This document shows, one piece after another, positions 38,091-46,197 of a stretch of 64,000 bases of DNA. Position numbers and translations under genes: made by a program. The notes below the pieces were generated by a model. That model was not told the origin of the DNA and ran no database searches. It worked only from the letters and a program-made list of their open reading frames with translations. Numbering within the stretch: position 1 is the first letter of the stretch; each line of letters opens with the position of its first letter. This DNA is from Roseiarcus sp963751165 (lineage in GTDB: Bacteria > Pseudomonadota > Alphaproteobacteria > Rhizobiales > Beijerinckiaceae), in assembly GCA_963751165.1 (NCBI GenBank), contig CAVVTP010000006.1:62001-126000 (forward strand), given 5' to 3'.

Positions 38091-38147
38091 GAACGAATGC
38101 CTCCTGCTTCTGTCCGAAACCCGACCGCCCAGGCTCTAAGCCCAGCG

Positions 38148-38924
38148 TCAACGCCCCGCAAAGCGCGGCGCGCGCTTTTCGACGAAGGCCCGCGCGCCCT
38201 CTCGCAAATCCTCAGTAGCGAAGGCGGAGGACTGGGCGCGCGCCTCCTCGTCCAGCGCCGCTGCAACCGGCAGGCTCCACGCGGCCTCGACTTGCGCCTT
38301 GATGAGCGCAAGCGCGACGGGCGGGCCGTCGGCGAGTTTTTGGGCAGTCGCCATGGCCTCCGCCATGAGGTCGGCGTCATCGACCACCTTCCAGATAAGG
38401 CCCCATGCCGCGGCCGTCTCCGCCGAAAGAGATTTGCCGAGGAGCGCAACCGCGCGCGTTCGCGCGGCGCCGATGGACCTTTGCAGAAAGACCGTCGTGC
38501 CTCCATCGAGAGCGGCGCCGAGCTTGACAAAGCTCAACACGAACCGGGCCGAGCGCGCGGCGATCACGATGTCGCCCGCAAGCGCAATCCCGAATCCTGC
38601 GCCGGCCGCCGGGCCGTTGATCGCGTTGACGATCGGCAAGGGAGAGGCGCGGAATTTCGCGATCAGCGGGTTGATCGAGCCGCGCATCCAGCCGCCGATC
38701 CGCCCGCCCGCGGCGAACGTGTCCGTGCCGAGCTGCGCTCCCGAACAGAAGCCCTTGCCTGCCCCCGTCACGACGATCGCGCGGATGCCCGGTTCGGAGC
38801 CCGCCGCGTCCAGCGCCTCGCCCAGGTCTCCGATAAGGCTTCCGCCGAGCGCGTTCAGTTTGTCGGGATTGTTGAGCGTCAGAACCGCGACGGCGCCCCG
38901 CCGCTCGGAAATCACCATCGACAT
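38148..38924 (-). CDS. Enoyl-CoA hydratase/isomerase family protein
   Basis: The 258-residue crotonase-fold protein has the two oxyanion-hole segments VTGAGKGFCSGAQLG and NGPAAGAGFGIALAGD. The active-site loop is FVKLGAALDGGTTVFLQRSIG, and the C-terminal AFVEKRAPRFAGR completes the fold. It resembles PaaG/PaaF-type hydratases of aromatic catabolism. The usual Glu of the second catalytic position is not evident (Asp in the loop), so isomerase activity is possible. It lies between the nitroreductase and metallo-beta-lactamase-fold genes. Confidence 0.85.
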   Translation of the reverse strand: MSMVISERRGAVAVLTLNNPDKLNALGGSLIGDLGEALDAAGSEPGIRAIVVTGAGKGFCSGAQLGTDTFAAGGRIGGWMRGSINPLIAKFRASPLPIVNAINGPAAGAGFGIALAGDIVIAARSARFVLSFVKLGAALDGGTTVFLQRSIGAARTRAVALLGKSLSAETAAAWGLIWKVVDDADLMAEAMATAQKLADGPPVALALIKAQVEAAWSLPVAAALDEEARAQSSAFATEDLREGARAFVEKRAPRFAGR

Positions 38925-38967
38925 AAGACCTGGCCTCCTCCTGCTTCCGCTGCTGAGTTTGCTTCTT

Positions 38968-39930
38968 CTATAATGTGAACCGCTTCCCCACAGTCGAGGG
39001 GACGACCTTGTCCCCGTAGGCGGCCGCGAGGGCGCCGATCGCCCGCCAGCCCGTGCAATGCGCGGCCGCGATCAGTTCCAGGTCGAAGGATGCGAGCGCT
39101 TCGACTGTCTGCGGGATCACGGGTTCGGTGACGCCGGCGAGATGGAATCCACCGAGCACTCCGTAAAGCGGGATCTCCGGGAATCGCCGGCGAGCTTCCG
39201 TGAGCACATTGATCAGTCCTGCATGGGAGCATGCGGTGAACACGACGAGGCCCTTTCCCGCTACGTCGACGGCCACGAACCGCTCGTCTTTCGTCAGCTC
39301 GTCCGGCTCCCAGACGCCCTCGCTATTCAAGCGATGCTGGCCGGGCAATCCGCGCTCGAACGCGGTGACGCGGGGAATCTCCCCGCTCACGTAGAACGAA
39401 TCGCCCAGGATCGATTGCTCCTGGGTCGTGACGATGACGTCGGCGTGACCGGCAGAGAGAACCTCGACGCCCGGGACGTCTTCCATTCGGAACATTGTCC
39501 CGTCCGGCATCTTCAATGCTCTCAAGTAAAACATATCCGGGTGCATGTAGGCGGGGACGTCCCGGCCCCCGTTGCGCTCCGCGATCATTTGCAGAGCCCG
39601 GACCATCGCTCCGGCGTGATCCCAGTGGCCGTGCGACAACACGATCGCCCCGACGGCCCCGATGTCGGCGCCGAGCCGGATGGCATTGCGCTCGAACACC
39701 CAGTCTTCCGGCCCCGTGTCGAACAGCAGCGTGCGCGATCGTCCGCCCTCATGCGCCGTGATCAGGCAGGACAGCCCATGCGCGGCGCAGCACAGGCATT
39801 TCCCGGAAAGCTTCAGGCCGCGACGCCCCAAAGCGGCGAACTCGTTCTCGACGAAGCGAGGCGCTGACGAAAGATTGTCGGTCGAATTGTCGACCAGGAT
39901 CGTGATGTCGAGCTCATCGACCGCTTTCAT
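38968..39930 (-). CDS. Metallo-beta-lactamase-fold protein (COG1237, dihydropterin-type)
   Basis: The 320-residue protein has the metal site LSHGHWDHAG (His100, His102, Asp104, His105), the later CSHAGLINVL and the terminal AAHCTGW. The N-terminal TILVDNSTDNL and the length place it in COG1237. That group includes the dihydropterin-type synthase of methanopterin synthesis and many hydrolases of unknown role. Cys-rich KCLCCAAHGLSC near residues 44-55 is notable. The start at 39930 has GGGAGGG upstream; an in-frame start 18 bases earlier is also possible. Function is not assigned. Confidence 0.78.
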   Translation of the reverse strand: MKAVDELDITILVDNSTDNLSSAPRFVENEFAALGRRGLKLSGKCLCCAAHGLSCLITAHEGGRSRTLLFDTGPEDWVFERNAIRLGADIGAVGAIVLSHGHWDHAGAMVRALQMIAERNGGRDVPAYMHPDMFYLRALKMPDGTMFRMEDVPGVEVLSAGHADVIVTTQEQSILGDSFYVSGEIPRVTAFERGLPGQHRLNSEGVWEPDELTKDERFVAVDVAGKGLVVFTACSHAGLINVLTEARRRFPEIPLYGVLGGFHLAGVTEPVIPQTVEALASFDLELIAAAHCTGWRAIGALAAAYGDKVVPSTVGKRFTL

Positions 39931-39979
39931 CGCCAGCGTCCCTCCCAAACTGCGACCTTCGCAATCGATATCGCGCGCC

Positions 39980-41143
39980 TCACAACGTGCGGGCGATCAG
40001 AACCTTCATGATCTCGTTGGACCCGCCGTAGATGCGCTGGACCCGGCTGTCCCGGAACATCCGCGCGATGGGATATTCGGTCATGTAGCCGTAGCCGCCG
40101 AACAGCTGGAGGCACGTATCGACGATCTTGTTCTCGAGGTCGGACACCCAGTATTTGGCCATCGAGGCGGTCGCGGCATCGAGCTTGCCCTCGAGATGCA
40201 GGCCGATCAGCCGGTCGATGAACACCCGCGCGACCGTCGCCTCCGTCTTGCATTCGGCGAGCCTGAACTGGGTGTTCTGGAAATCGATCAGGCGCTGGCC
40301 GAACGCCTTGCGCTCCTTCACATAGGCTATCGTCAATTCGAGCGCGCGCTCCATGACCGCGACGCCGGAAACGCCGATCGTCAGCCGCTCCTGCGGCAAT
40401 TGCTGCATCAGCTGGACGAAGCCTTGTCCCTCCTCTGGCCCCAGCAGGTTCGCGGTCGGGACGCGCACATTGTCGAAGAAGAGCTCAGACGTATCCTGGG
40501 CCTCCTGACCGATCTTGTCGAGGTTGCGCCCGCGCTGGAAGCCTTCGGCCTTGTCCGTCTCGACCACGACGAGGGAGGTGCCCTTCGCGCCGCGCGACGG
40601 GTCTGTCTTGGCGACGACGATGACGAGGTCGGCGAGCTGGCCGTTGCTGATGAAGGTTTTCTGCCCGTTGATGACGTAGTGGTTGCCGTCGAGCCTCGCC
40701 GACGTTGCGACCCCCTGAAGGTCCGACCCGGCCCCCGGCTCCGACATTGCGATGGCGCCGATGAATTCGCCGGAGGCCATCTTCGGCAGCCATCGCTTCT
40801 TCTGCTCCTCCGAGCCGTAATGGAGAATGTAAGGAGCGACGATCGCGTTGTGCAAAGATGCGGCGAAACCGCTGACGCCCTTTTTGGCCATCTGCTCCAT
40901 CAGGACGACCTCGTGCCGGAAGTCGCCGCCGGCGCCGCCGTGGGCCTCGGGGACGGAGAGGCAAAGCAGCCCGGCGTCACCGGCCTCGCGCCAGATCGCG
41001 CGCTCGACGATTCCAGCGTCCCGCCACTTTGCAACCCGGGATTCGGGCGCGTGCTCGTCGAAGAACTTCCCCACCGAATGTTCGAAAATGACGATGTCTT
41101 CCTGTCTCATAAAGTCGGCGCGATCGATGTTCAACGCGGTCAT
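39980..41143 (-). CDS. Acyl-CoA dehydrogenase
   Basis: The 387-residue FAD enzyme introduces a double bond into an acyl-CoA. Signatures are AIAMSEPGAGSDLQGV, VINGQKTFISNGQLAD, and LQLFGGYGYMTEYPIARMFRD followed by the terminal RIYGGSNEIMKVLIART. The catalytic Glu is in YGGSNE. GGAGGAGA precedes the start. The ATG overlaps the tetR stop as ATGA, so translation is coupled to its probable regulator. It lies opposite the divergent thiolase operon and is likely part of the same pathway. Confidence 0.92.
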   Translation of the reverse strand: MTALNIDRADFMRQEDIVIFEHSVGKFFDEHAPESRVAKWRDAGIVERAIWREAGDAGLLCLSVPEAHGGAGGDFRHEVVLMEQMAKKGVSGFAASLHNAIVAPYILHYGSEEQKKRWLPKMASGEFIGAIAMSEPGAGSDLQGVATSARLDGNHYVINGQKTFISNGQLADLVIVVAKTDPSRGAKGTSLVVVETDKAEGFQRGRNLDKIGQEAQDTSELFFDNVRVPTANLLGPEEGQGFVQLMQQLPQERLTIGVSGVAVMERALELTIAYVKERKAFGQRLIDFQNTQFRLAECKTEATVARVFIDRLIGLHLEGKLDAATASMAKYWVSDLENKIVDTCLQLFGGYGYMTEYPIARMFRDSRVQRIYGGSNEIMKVLIARTL

Positions 41144-41889
41144 CTGTCTCCTCCAGACGTGTCCGGCTTCCGCCGGTCCGACGGGTGGTCGCGGCGGGTC
41201 GAGTTTTTCCGATCTTCGGGAGCGGATTCGACCACGGCGGAAGTCGCCGCGCCAGTCCGCATCGCCGCCAGTCCCTCCGTGAGCCGCAGCGCAAATTCGT
41301 CGGCGATCGTCTCGACCGACAGCTCGCCGTCGGCGCGATGCCAATCGGCAATTCCGTTCAGCGCGCCCCCGATCACGAAGGCCGCGAGTTTGGCGTCGCA
41401 GGGAAGAATTGATCCATCCTCGATCCCACGTTCGATCTGCTTGCGGAAGGCCAGATCGTAGCGGCGCTTGGATCGGCGAACCTCGGCTCGCGCCTGCTCG
41501 CCGAGTTCCCGATCGTCGAGACGGGCGAAGCACATGCCTCTGTCCGTTGTCATGAGGCGGGCGTAGGCGCGGATGAATTCCCGCAGTTTGTGCAGGCTGT
41601 CGCCGTCGCCGCGCTCGATCCGGCCGAAACTCGCCTCGTATTGCTCGTCGCCCTGACGGTAGAGCTCACGGAGAATGTCTTCCTTGCTGCGGAAGTAGTT
41701 GTACAGCGCCGGCTTCGTGATGTTGAGCCGCTCGGCGATCTTGGCGAGCGGAGTCCGGTGATATCCGTCCTCGAGAAACATCCTGACCGCCATGCGCAGC
41801 ACCGCCTCGCGCTTTTCGTCGCGTACGCGGCGCCGGTCCTCGAATGGCGTCCAGGGAGACTTCTCGGCGATTTTGGTTGACGCGCTCAT
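41140..41889 (-). CDS. TetR-family transcriptional regulator
   Basis: The 249-residue repressor has its HTH at about residues 28-72 (AVRMFLEDGYHRTPLAKIAE, RLNITKPALYNYFRSKEDIL). An all-helical ligand domain follows, with a basic disordered tail. It resembles the KstR2/FadR-like regulators of acyl-CoA catabolism. It is translationally coupled to the acyl-CoA dehydrogenase and divergent from the thiolase operon. The inverted repeat between them is its likely operator, and an acyl-CoA ligand is inferred. Confidence 0.88.
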   Translation of the reverse strand: MSASTKIAEKSPWTPFEDRRRVRDEKREAVLRMAVRMFLEDGYHRTPLAKIAERLNITKPALYNYFRSKEDILRELYRQGDEQYEASFGRIERGDGDSLHKLREFIRAYARLMTTDRGMCFARLDDRELGEQARAEVRRSKRRYDLAFRKQIERGIEDGSILPCDAKLAAFVIGGALNGIADWHRADGELSVETIADEFALRLTEGLAAMRTGAATSAVVESAPEDRKNSTRRDHPSDRRKPDTSGGDR

Positions 41890-41906
41890 GCATGTCCCGT
41901 TTCCGC

Positions 41907-41965
41907 TTGACAGCAGCGTAGGGCGCTAATATGACCCAACAGTAATATATTGTCCACTGGGTCAT
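41907..41965 (+). promoter_or_regulatory. Divergent promoter with TetR-type operator
   Basis: TTGACA at 41907-41912 is a -35 candidate for the thiolase operon, with the AT-rich TAATATGA around 41927-41934 as -10. Arms ATGACCCA (41931-41938) and TGGGTCAT (41958-41965) form a perfect inverted repeat over an AT-rich centre and overlap the promoter. Binding there would block both directions. Confidence 0.6.
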
Positions 41966-41979
41966 TTTCGGAGGAAGCG

Positions 41980-43164
41980 ATGCGGTCCAGGGTGATCGTC
42001 GCGGGGGTGGGCATGATCCCCTTCGCCAAGCCGGGCGCGAGCGCCGCGTATCATGAGATGGGCGCGGAGGCCGGACGTCGCGCCCTCGCCGACGCCGGCG
42101 TCGGATACGATCGCGTCGAGCAGGCCTACGCCGGCTACGTCTACGGCGACTCCACGGCCGGCCAGCGGGCGATCTACCGGCTCGGCATGACCGGCATTCC
42201 GATCGTCAACGTCAACAACAACTGCTCGACCGGATCGACCGCGCTCTTTCTCGCCCGGCAGGCGATCGCCTCCGGCGCCGCCGACTGCGTGCTGGCGATG
42301 GGGTTCGAGCAGATGAAGCCGGGCGCCCTTGGCTCTGTCTACGCCGACCGTCCGAGCCCGTTCGAGGATTTCGACGCGCTCGCCGACACGTTGATCGATG
42401 CGCCCGGCGTCCCGTTGGCCCTTCGCTATTTCGGCGGCGCGGGCCTGGCCCACATGAAGAAATACGGCACGAAGCTCGACGCCTTCGCAAAAATCCGCGC
42501 CAAGGCCAGCCGGCACGCCAAGAACAACCCCATGGCGATCTTCCGCAAGGAGGTCACCGCCGACGACGTGATGAACGACACGCCGATCTGGCCGGGCGTG
42601 ATGACGCGCCTCATGGCCTGCCCCCCGACCTGTGGCGGCGCAGCGGCCATCCTCGTGTCCGAGACCTTCGCCCGGCGTCACGGCCTGAGGACGGACGTCT
42701 CGATCAAGGCGCAGGCGATGACGACGGACACCCCTTCCACCTTCGAGACCAAGGACATGATGCGCCTCGTCGGCTACGACATGGCGAAGGCGGCGGCGAA
42801 CAAAGTGTACGAGCAGTCGGGCGTCGGACCCGAAGAGATCGACGTCGTCGAGCTCCACGACTGCTTCGCCCAGAACGAGCTGATCACCTACGAGGCGCTC
42901 GGGCTCTGCCCGGAAGGCGGCGCCGAGGCGTTCATCGAAGCGGGCGACAACACCTACGGCGGCATGGTCGTCGCCAATCCGAGCGGCGGGCTTTTGTCCA
43001 AGGGGCATCCGCTCGGCGCGACGGGCCTGGCGCAATGCTACGAGCTGACCCGCCAGTTGCGCGGAACCGCCGAGGCGACGCAGGTCGAAGGGGTGGACCA
43101 CGCACTGCAGCACAATCTGGGGCTCGGCGGCGCCTGCGTCGTCACCCTCTACGAGCGGATGTGA
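41980..43164 (+). CDS. Thiolase / SCP2-type lipid-transfer family acyltransferase
   Basis: The 394-residue protein belongs to the non-decarboxylating thiolase-like SCP-x branch. The nucleophile is Cys82 in VNNNCSTGSTAL. The other active-site blocks are VVELHDCFAQNELITYEALG and NPSGGLLSKGHPLGATGLAQ. It would cleave a 3-ketoacyl-CoA with CoA. The start follows GGAGGAAG closely. It is the first gene of a five-member plus-strand run with the two MaoC genes and the SDR. Confidence 0.9.
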   Translation: MRSRVIVAGVGMIPFAKPGASAAYHEMGAEAGRRALADAGVGYDRVEQAYAGYVYGDSTAGQRAIYRLGMTGIPIVNVNNNCSTGSTALFLARQAIASGAADCVLAMGFEQMKPGALGSVYADRPSPFEDFDALADTLIDAPGVPLALRYFGGAGLAHMKKYGTKLDAFAKIRAKASRHAKNNPMAIFRKEVTADDVMNDTPIWPGVMTRLMACPPTCGGAAAILVSETFARRHGLRTDVSIKAQAMTTDTPSTFETKDMMRLVGYDMAKAAANKVYEQSGVGPEEIDVVELHDCFAQNELITYEALGLCPEGGAEAFIEAGDNTYGGMVVANPSGGLLSKGHPLGATGLAQCYELTRQLRGTAEATQVEGVDHALQHNLGLGGACVVTLYERM

Positions 43165-43173
43165 GGCCGGCCC

Positions 43174-43635
43174 GTGGTTGACGCCTCCGCCGTCGGGCGC
43201 GCCTTCACGCCGGTCACCGCTCGCGTCGAGCCGGGTCGCTTGCGCTATTTCCTCGATACGCTCGGCGAGACCAATCCGCTCTATCGCGATCCCGCCGCGG
43301 CGAAGGCGGCCGGCTATTCCGCGCCTCCCGTCCCGCCGACCTATCTCTTCTGTCTCGAACTGATGGATTCGGAGAGACCGTTCGAAATGCTGGAGGCGCT
43401 GAACATGGATCTGCGCAACATCCTGCATGGCGAGCAGAAGTTTGTCTATCACACGCCTGTCGTGGTCGGGGACGTGCTGACGTTCCGGTCGGAAGTCGCC
43501 GACGTCGTGCAAAAGAAGAATGGGGCCATGACTCTGATCACGGTCGTCACCAAGGTGACCAACCAGAACGCCGAGCATGTCGCGGACGCGGTCCGCGTCG
43601 TCGTCGAGCGCCACACAGGGGAAGGCCAGCGATGA
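43174..43635 (+). CDS. MaoC-like hot-dog protein, N-terminal dehydratase type
   Basis: The 153-residue protein is a FAS1-like MaoC_dehydratase N-terminal domain (PF13452 type). Visible features are GRLRYFLDTLGETNPLYRD, APPVPPTYLFCLELMDSE and the hot-dog core FVYHTPVVVGDVLTFRSEVAD. Such proteins pair with a MaoC partner to form one heterodimeric enoyl-CoA hydratase. The stop overlaps the start of that partner by four bases, which supports the pairing. The GTG start sits nine bases after the thiolase stop. Confidence 0.87.
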   Translation: MVDASAVGRAFTPVTARVEPGRLRYFLDTLGETNPLYRDPAAAKAAGYSAPPVPPTYLFCLELMDSERPFEMLEALNMDLRNILHGEQKFVYHTPVVVGDVLTFRSEVADVVQKKNGAMTLITVVTKVTNQNAEHVADAVRVVVERHTGEGQR

Positions 43636-44045
43636 CGCATCAGCTCGCCTCGCCGGCGGTCGGCGATCTCGTCGTCAACAAGACCTTTCCTCGCGTCAGC
43701 CGCGCGACGCTCGCGCTCTACGCCGGCGCGTCCGGCGACCACAACCCGATGCATATCGACAGCGAGTTCGCCAAGAAGGCCGGCTTTCCCGACGTTTTCG
43801 CGCAAGGGATGCTCGTCATGGGCTATCTCGGCCAGGCGGTGACGGACGCCGTGCGTCCAGATCGGCTCCGCGCCTTCTCGACCCGCTTTGCCGCCATCAC
43901 CGATCTCGGCGCCAGGATTACCTGCGAGGGCAGGATCGCCGAACTCCTCGAGGCGAACGGTGAGAAGCGCGCTCGCCTCTCGCTGAGCGCCAAGGACGAG
44001 AACGGAGACGTCAAGCTCTCGGGCGAAGCAATCGTCGCCCTCTAG
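43632..44045 (+). CDS. MaoC-family enoyl-CoA hydratase subunit
   Basis: The 137-residue protein carries the hydratase-2 catalytic motif in YAGASGDHNPMHIDSEFAKKAGF, with the Asp and His in place. It also has FAQGMLVMGYLGQAV. It overlaps the preceding gene as ATGA and should form a heterodimer with it, the catalytic residues being supplied by this subunit. It hydrates a trans-2-enoyl-CoA. Confidence 0.9.
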   Translation: MTHQLASPAVGDLVVNKTFPRVSRATLALYAGASGDHNPMHIDSEFAKKAGFPDVFAQGMLVMGYLGQAVTDAVRPDRLRAFSTRFAAITDLGARITCEGRIAELLEANGEKRARLSLSAKDENGDVKLSGEAIVAL

Positions 44046-44062
44046 ATCCGGGACACGCTCAG

Positions 44063-44890
44063 ATGAACAATCTTGCCGGCAAAGTTTCTCTCGTATCGGG
44101 CTCGGGCCGCGGCATCGGCCGCGCCATCGCGCTGAAGCTGGCGCGGCACGGGGCCAAGGTCGTGGTCAACGATCTCGACGAGGCGCCGGGCGCCGCCGTC
44201 GTGGACGAGATCAAGGCGCTCGGAGCCGAGGCGGTCGCGGTCAACGGCGACGTCACCGAGGCCGGGTTCGCCGACCGGTTCGTCGGCGCGGCGCTCGAGA
44301 AGCTCGGCGGCCTCGACATCATCGTCAACAACGCCGGCTACACTTGGGATTCCACCATCCAGAAGATGACCGACGAGCAGTTCCAGGCGATGCTCGACGT
44401 GCATCTCGTGGCGCCGTTCCGGATCTTGCGGGCGGCGGCCGAGCCGATCGGCGCGCTCGCGAAAAAGGACGCCGAGGCGGGGCGCGAAGTCTTCCGCAAG
44501 GTCGTCAACATCTCCTCCCTGGCCGGTCTTTACGGCAATGCGGGACAGTCGAGCTATTCGGCCGCCAAGGCCTCGCTGATCGGCCTCACGCGGACGCTGG
44601 CGAAGGAGTGGGGACGCTACAAGGTCAACGTCAATTGCGTCGCCTTCGGCCTGATCAAGACCCGGCTCACCCAGGCGATCGAAGCCGAGCAGGCGACGAT
44701 CGACGTGGCGGGGCGCGAGATCAAGGTCGGCGTTCAGCCGCAACTGCTGTCCACCTTCGAGCGGTTGGTGCCTCTGGGGCGCGGCGGAACGCCCGAGGAG
44801 GCGGCGGATTCGGTCTATCTCTTCTGCATCCCCGAATCGAACTACGTCAGCGGCCAGATCGTCGCTGTGGGCGGCGGATTGCTGATGTGA
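44063..44890 (+). CDS. Short-chain dehydrogenase (3-hydroxyacyl-CoA dehydrogenase type)
   Basis: The 275-residue NAD(P)-dependent SDR has the cofactor motif GSGRGIGRAIAL, the NNAGYTWD segment and the catalytic Ser-Tyr-Lys set in NISSLAGLYGNAGQSSYSAAKAS. The C-terminal YVSGQIVAVGGGLLM is standard. Placed after the MaoC pair and thiolase, it would oxidise the 3-hydroxyacyl-CoA to the 3-keto form. It converges on boxA, whose stop lies 35 bases away. Confidence 0.9.
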   Translation: MNNLAGKVSLVSGSGRGIGRAIALKLARHGAKVVVNDLDEAPGAAVVDEIKALGAEAVAVNGDVTEAGFADRFVGAALEKLGGLDIIVNNAGYTWDSTIQKMTDEQFQAMLDVHLVAPFRILRAAAEPIGALAKKDAEAGREVFRKVVNISSLAGLYGNAGQSSYSAAKASLIGLTRTLAKEWGRYKVNVNCVAFGLIKTRLTQAIEAEQATIDVAGREIKVGVQPQLLSTFERLVPLGRGGTPEEAADSVYLFCIPESNYVSGQIVAVGGGLLM

Positions 44891-44925
44891 CGGGGCGCCG
44901 GCGCTTCCGGCGGCAGCGACGCGGC

Positions 44926-46197
44926 TCAATAGGTCTCGAAATGCAGCCTTCCGTCGCGCCTCAGCGAGACGCCGACCGCCTCCCAGTCCAGACCCGCCTG
45001 TTTCGCGATGTCCCGTAGCGCTAAGGCCACCCCCTCCTCCATCGCCTTCAGTCCGCAGACATAGAAAAAGGCGTTGGGGTCGGCGATGAGCGGCGCAAGA
45101 TCCACGGCGCGGTCGCGCATGAGATCCTGCACGTAAAGCTTCGGGCGGCCAGGCGTGCGGCTGAAGGCGAGATTGACGTCGATGAAGTCCCTGGGCAGGT
45201 TGGCGAGCGGGCCGAAATAGGGGAGCTCCTCCTTGGTCCGGGCGCCGAAGAACAGCATCAGCTTTCCGCCCTCGAACTTGCCGGATTTGCGCAACCGCCG
45301 CCGCCATTCGGTCATCGCCCGCATCGGCGCGCTGCCCGTGCCGGTGCAGATCATCACAATGGCGCTGCGCGGATGGTTCGGCATGAGGAAGCTCGCGCCG
45401 AACGGACCGGTGACCTCGACTCTGTCGCCGACATCGAGATCGCAGAGATAGTTGCTAACGACGCCGCGAACTGGGCGGCCCTGGTGATCCTCGAGTACCC
45501 GCTTCACCGTCAGCGACGCGTTGTTGTATCCGGGCCGCTCGCCGTTGCGCGGGCTCGCGATCGAATATTGCCGCGGGCGCCGCCGGCCCTCCGCGTCGGT
45601 TCCGGGCGGAATGATTCCGATCGACTGGCCCTCCAGCAATGGGAAGGGCATCGCGCCGAAATCGAGCACGATGTGGTGCGTGTCGTATTCCTTGCCGACT
45701 TCCGTCACCCGCACGTTGCCGACGACGGTCGCCGTGATCGATTTCTCCGCCGCCCGCGGCCCGTAGAGATTGGCGTAAGGGTGGGCGGCGGACCAGGGCG
45801 GGATAATGGCCGCATAGTCGGCGACATTGAACGCGCCCTCTCCGGCGGCGTCGTCGCGCGGGATCGCAACCTCCTCGGTCTCCGCCTCGACGGACGCGAC
45901 GCCGGCGGCGGCGAGTTCCTCGGCCGAGAGCTCGGGGGGAAGCGCCTCCCAATCCAATTGCGCCTCGACGCTGTAGGCGTCCGCTCTCGGCACGGTCCGC
46001 CAGTTGTCGATGCTGCCCGTGGGGCAGGGCGGGACGCAGGCCATGCAGAGATTGCACTTCTCGGCGTCGACGACGTAGTTGCGCGCATCATGGGAGATCG
46101 CGCCCACGGGGCAAGTCGACTCGCAGGTGTTGCAGCGGATGCAGATTTCGGGATCGATCAGATGCTGCCTGATGACCGACGCGCTGACGTGCTCCAT
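44926..46197 (-). CDS. boxA: Benzoyl-CoA 2,3-epoxidase reductase subunit BoxA
   Basis: The 423-residue protein passes electrons from NADPH to the oxygenase BoxB. The N-terminal ferredoxin part has two 4Fe-4S sets, Cys19/22/25/29 and Cys48/51/54/58. The rest is a ferredoxin-NADP reductase domain with RQYSIASPRNG for FAD, MICTGTGSAPMRAM for NADP and a terminal FETY. The start at 46197 has GGGAGAAA before it and matches known BoxA; the frame is open further upstream but unrelated there. boxC precedes it on the same strand; the usual boxB is not between them. Confidence 0.95.
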   Translation of the reverse strand: MEHVSASVIRQHLIDPEICIRCNTCESTCPVGAISHDARNYVVDAEKCNLCMACVPPCPTGSIDNWRTVPRADAYSVEAQLDWEALPPELSAEELAAAGVASVEAETEEVAIPRDDAAGEGAFNVADYAAIIPPWSAAHPYANLYGPRAAEKSITATVVGNVRVTEVGKEYDTHHIVLDFGAMPFPLLEGQSIGIIPPGTDAEGRRRPRQYSIASPRNGERPGYNNASLTVKRVLEDHQGRPVRGVVSNYLCDLDVGDRVEVTGPFGASFLMPNHPRSAIVMICTGTGSAPMRAMTEWRRRLRKSGKFEGGKLMLFFGARTKEELPYFGPLANLPRDFIDVNLAFSRTPGRPKLYVQDLMRDRAVDLAPLIADPNAFFYVCGLKAMEEGVALALRDIAKQAGLDWEAVGVSLRRDGRLHFETY

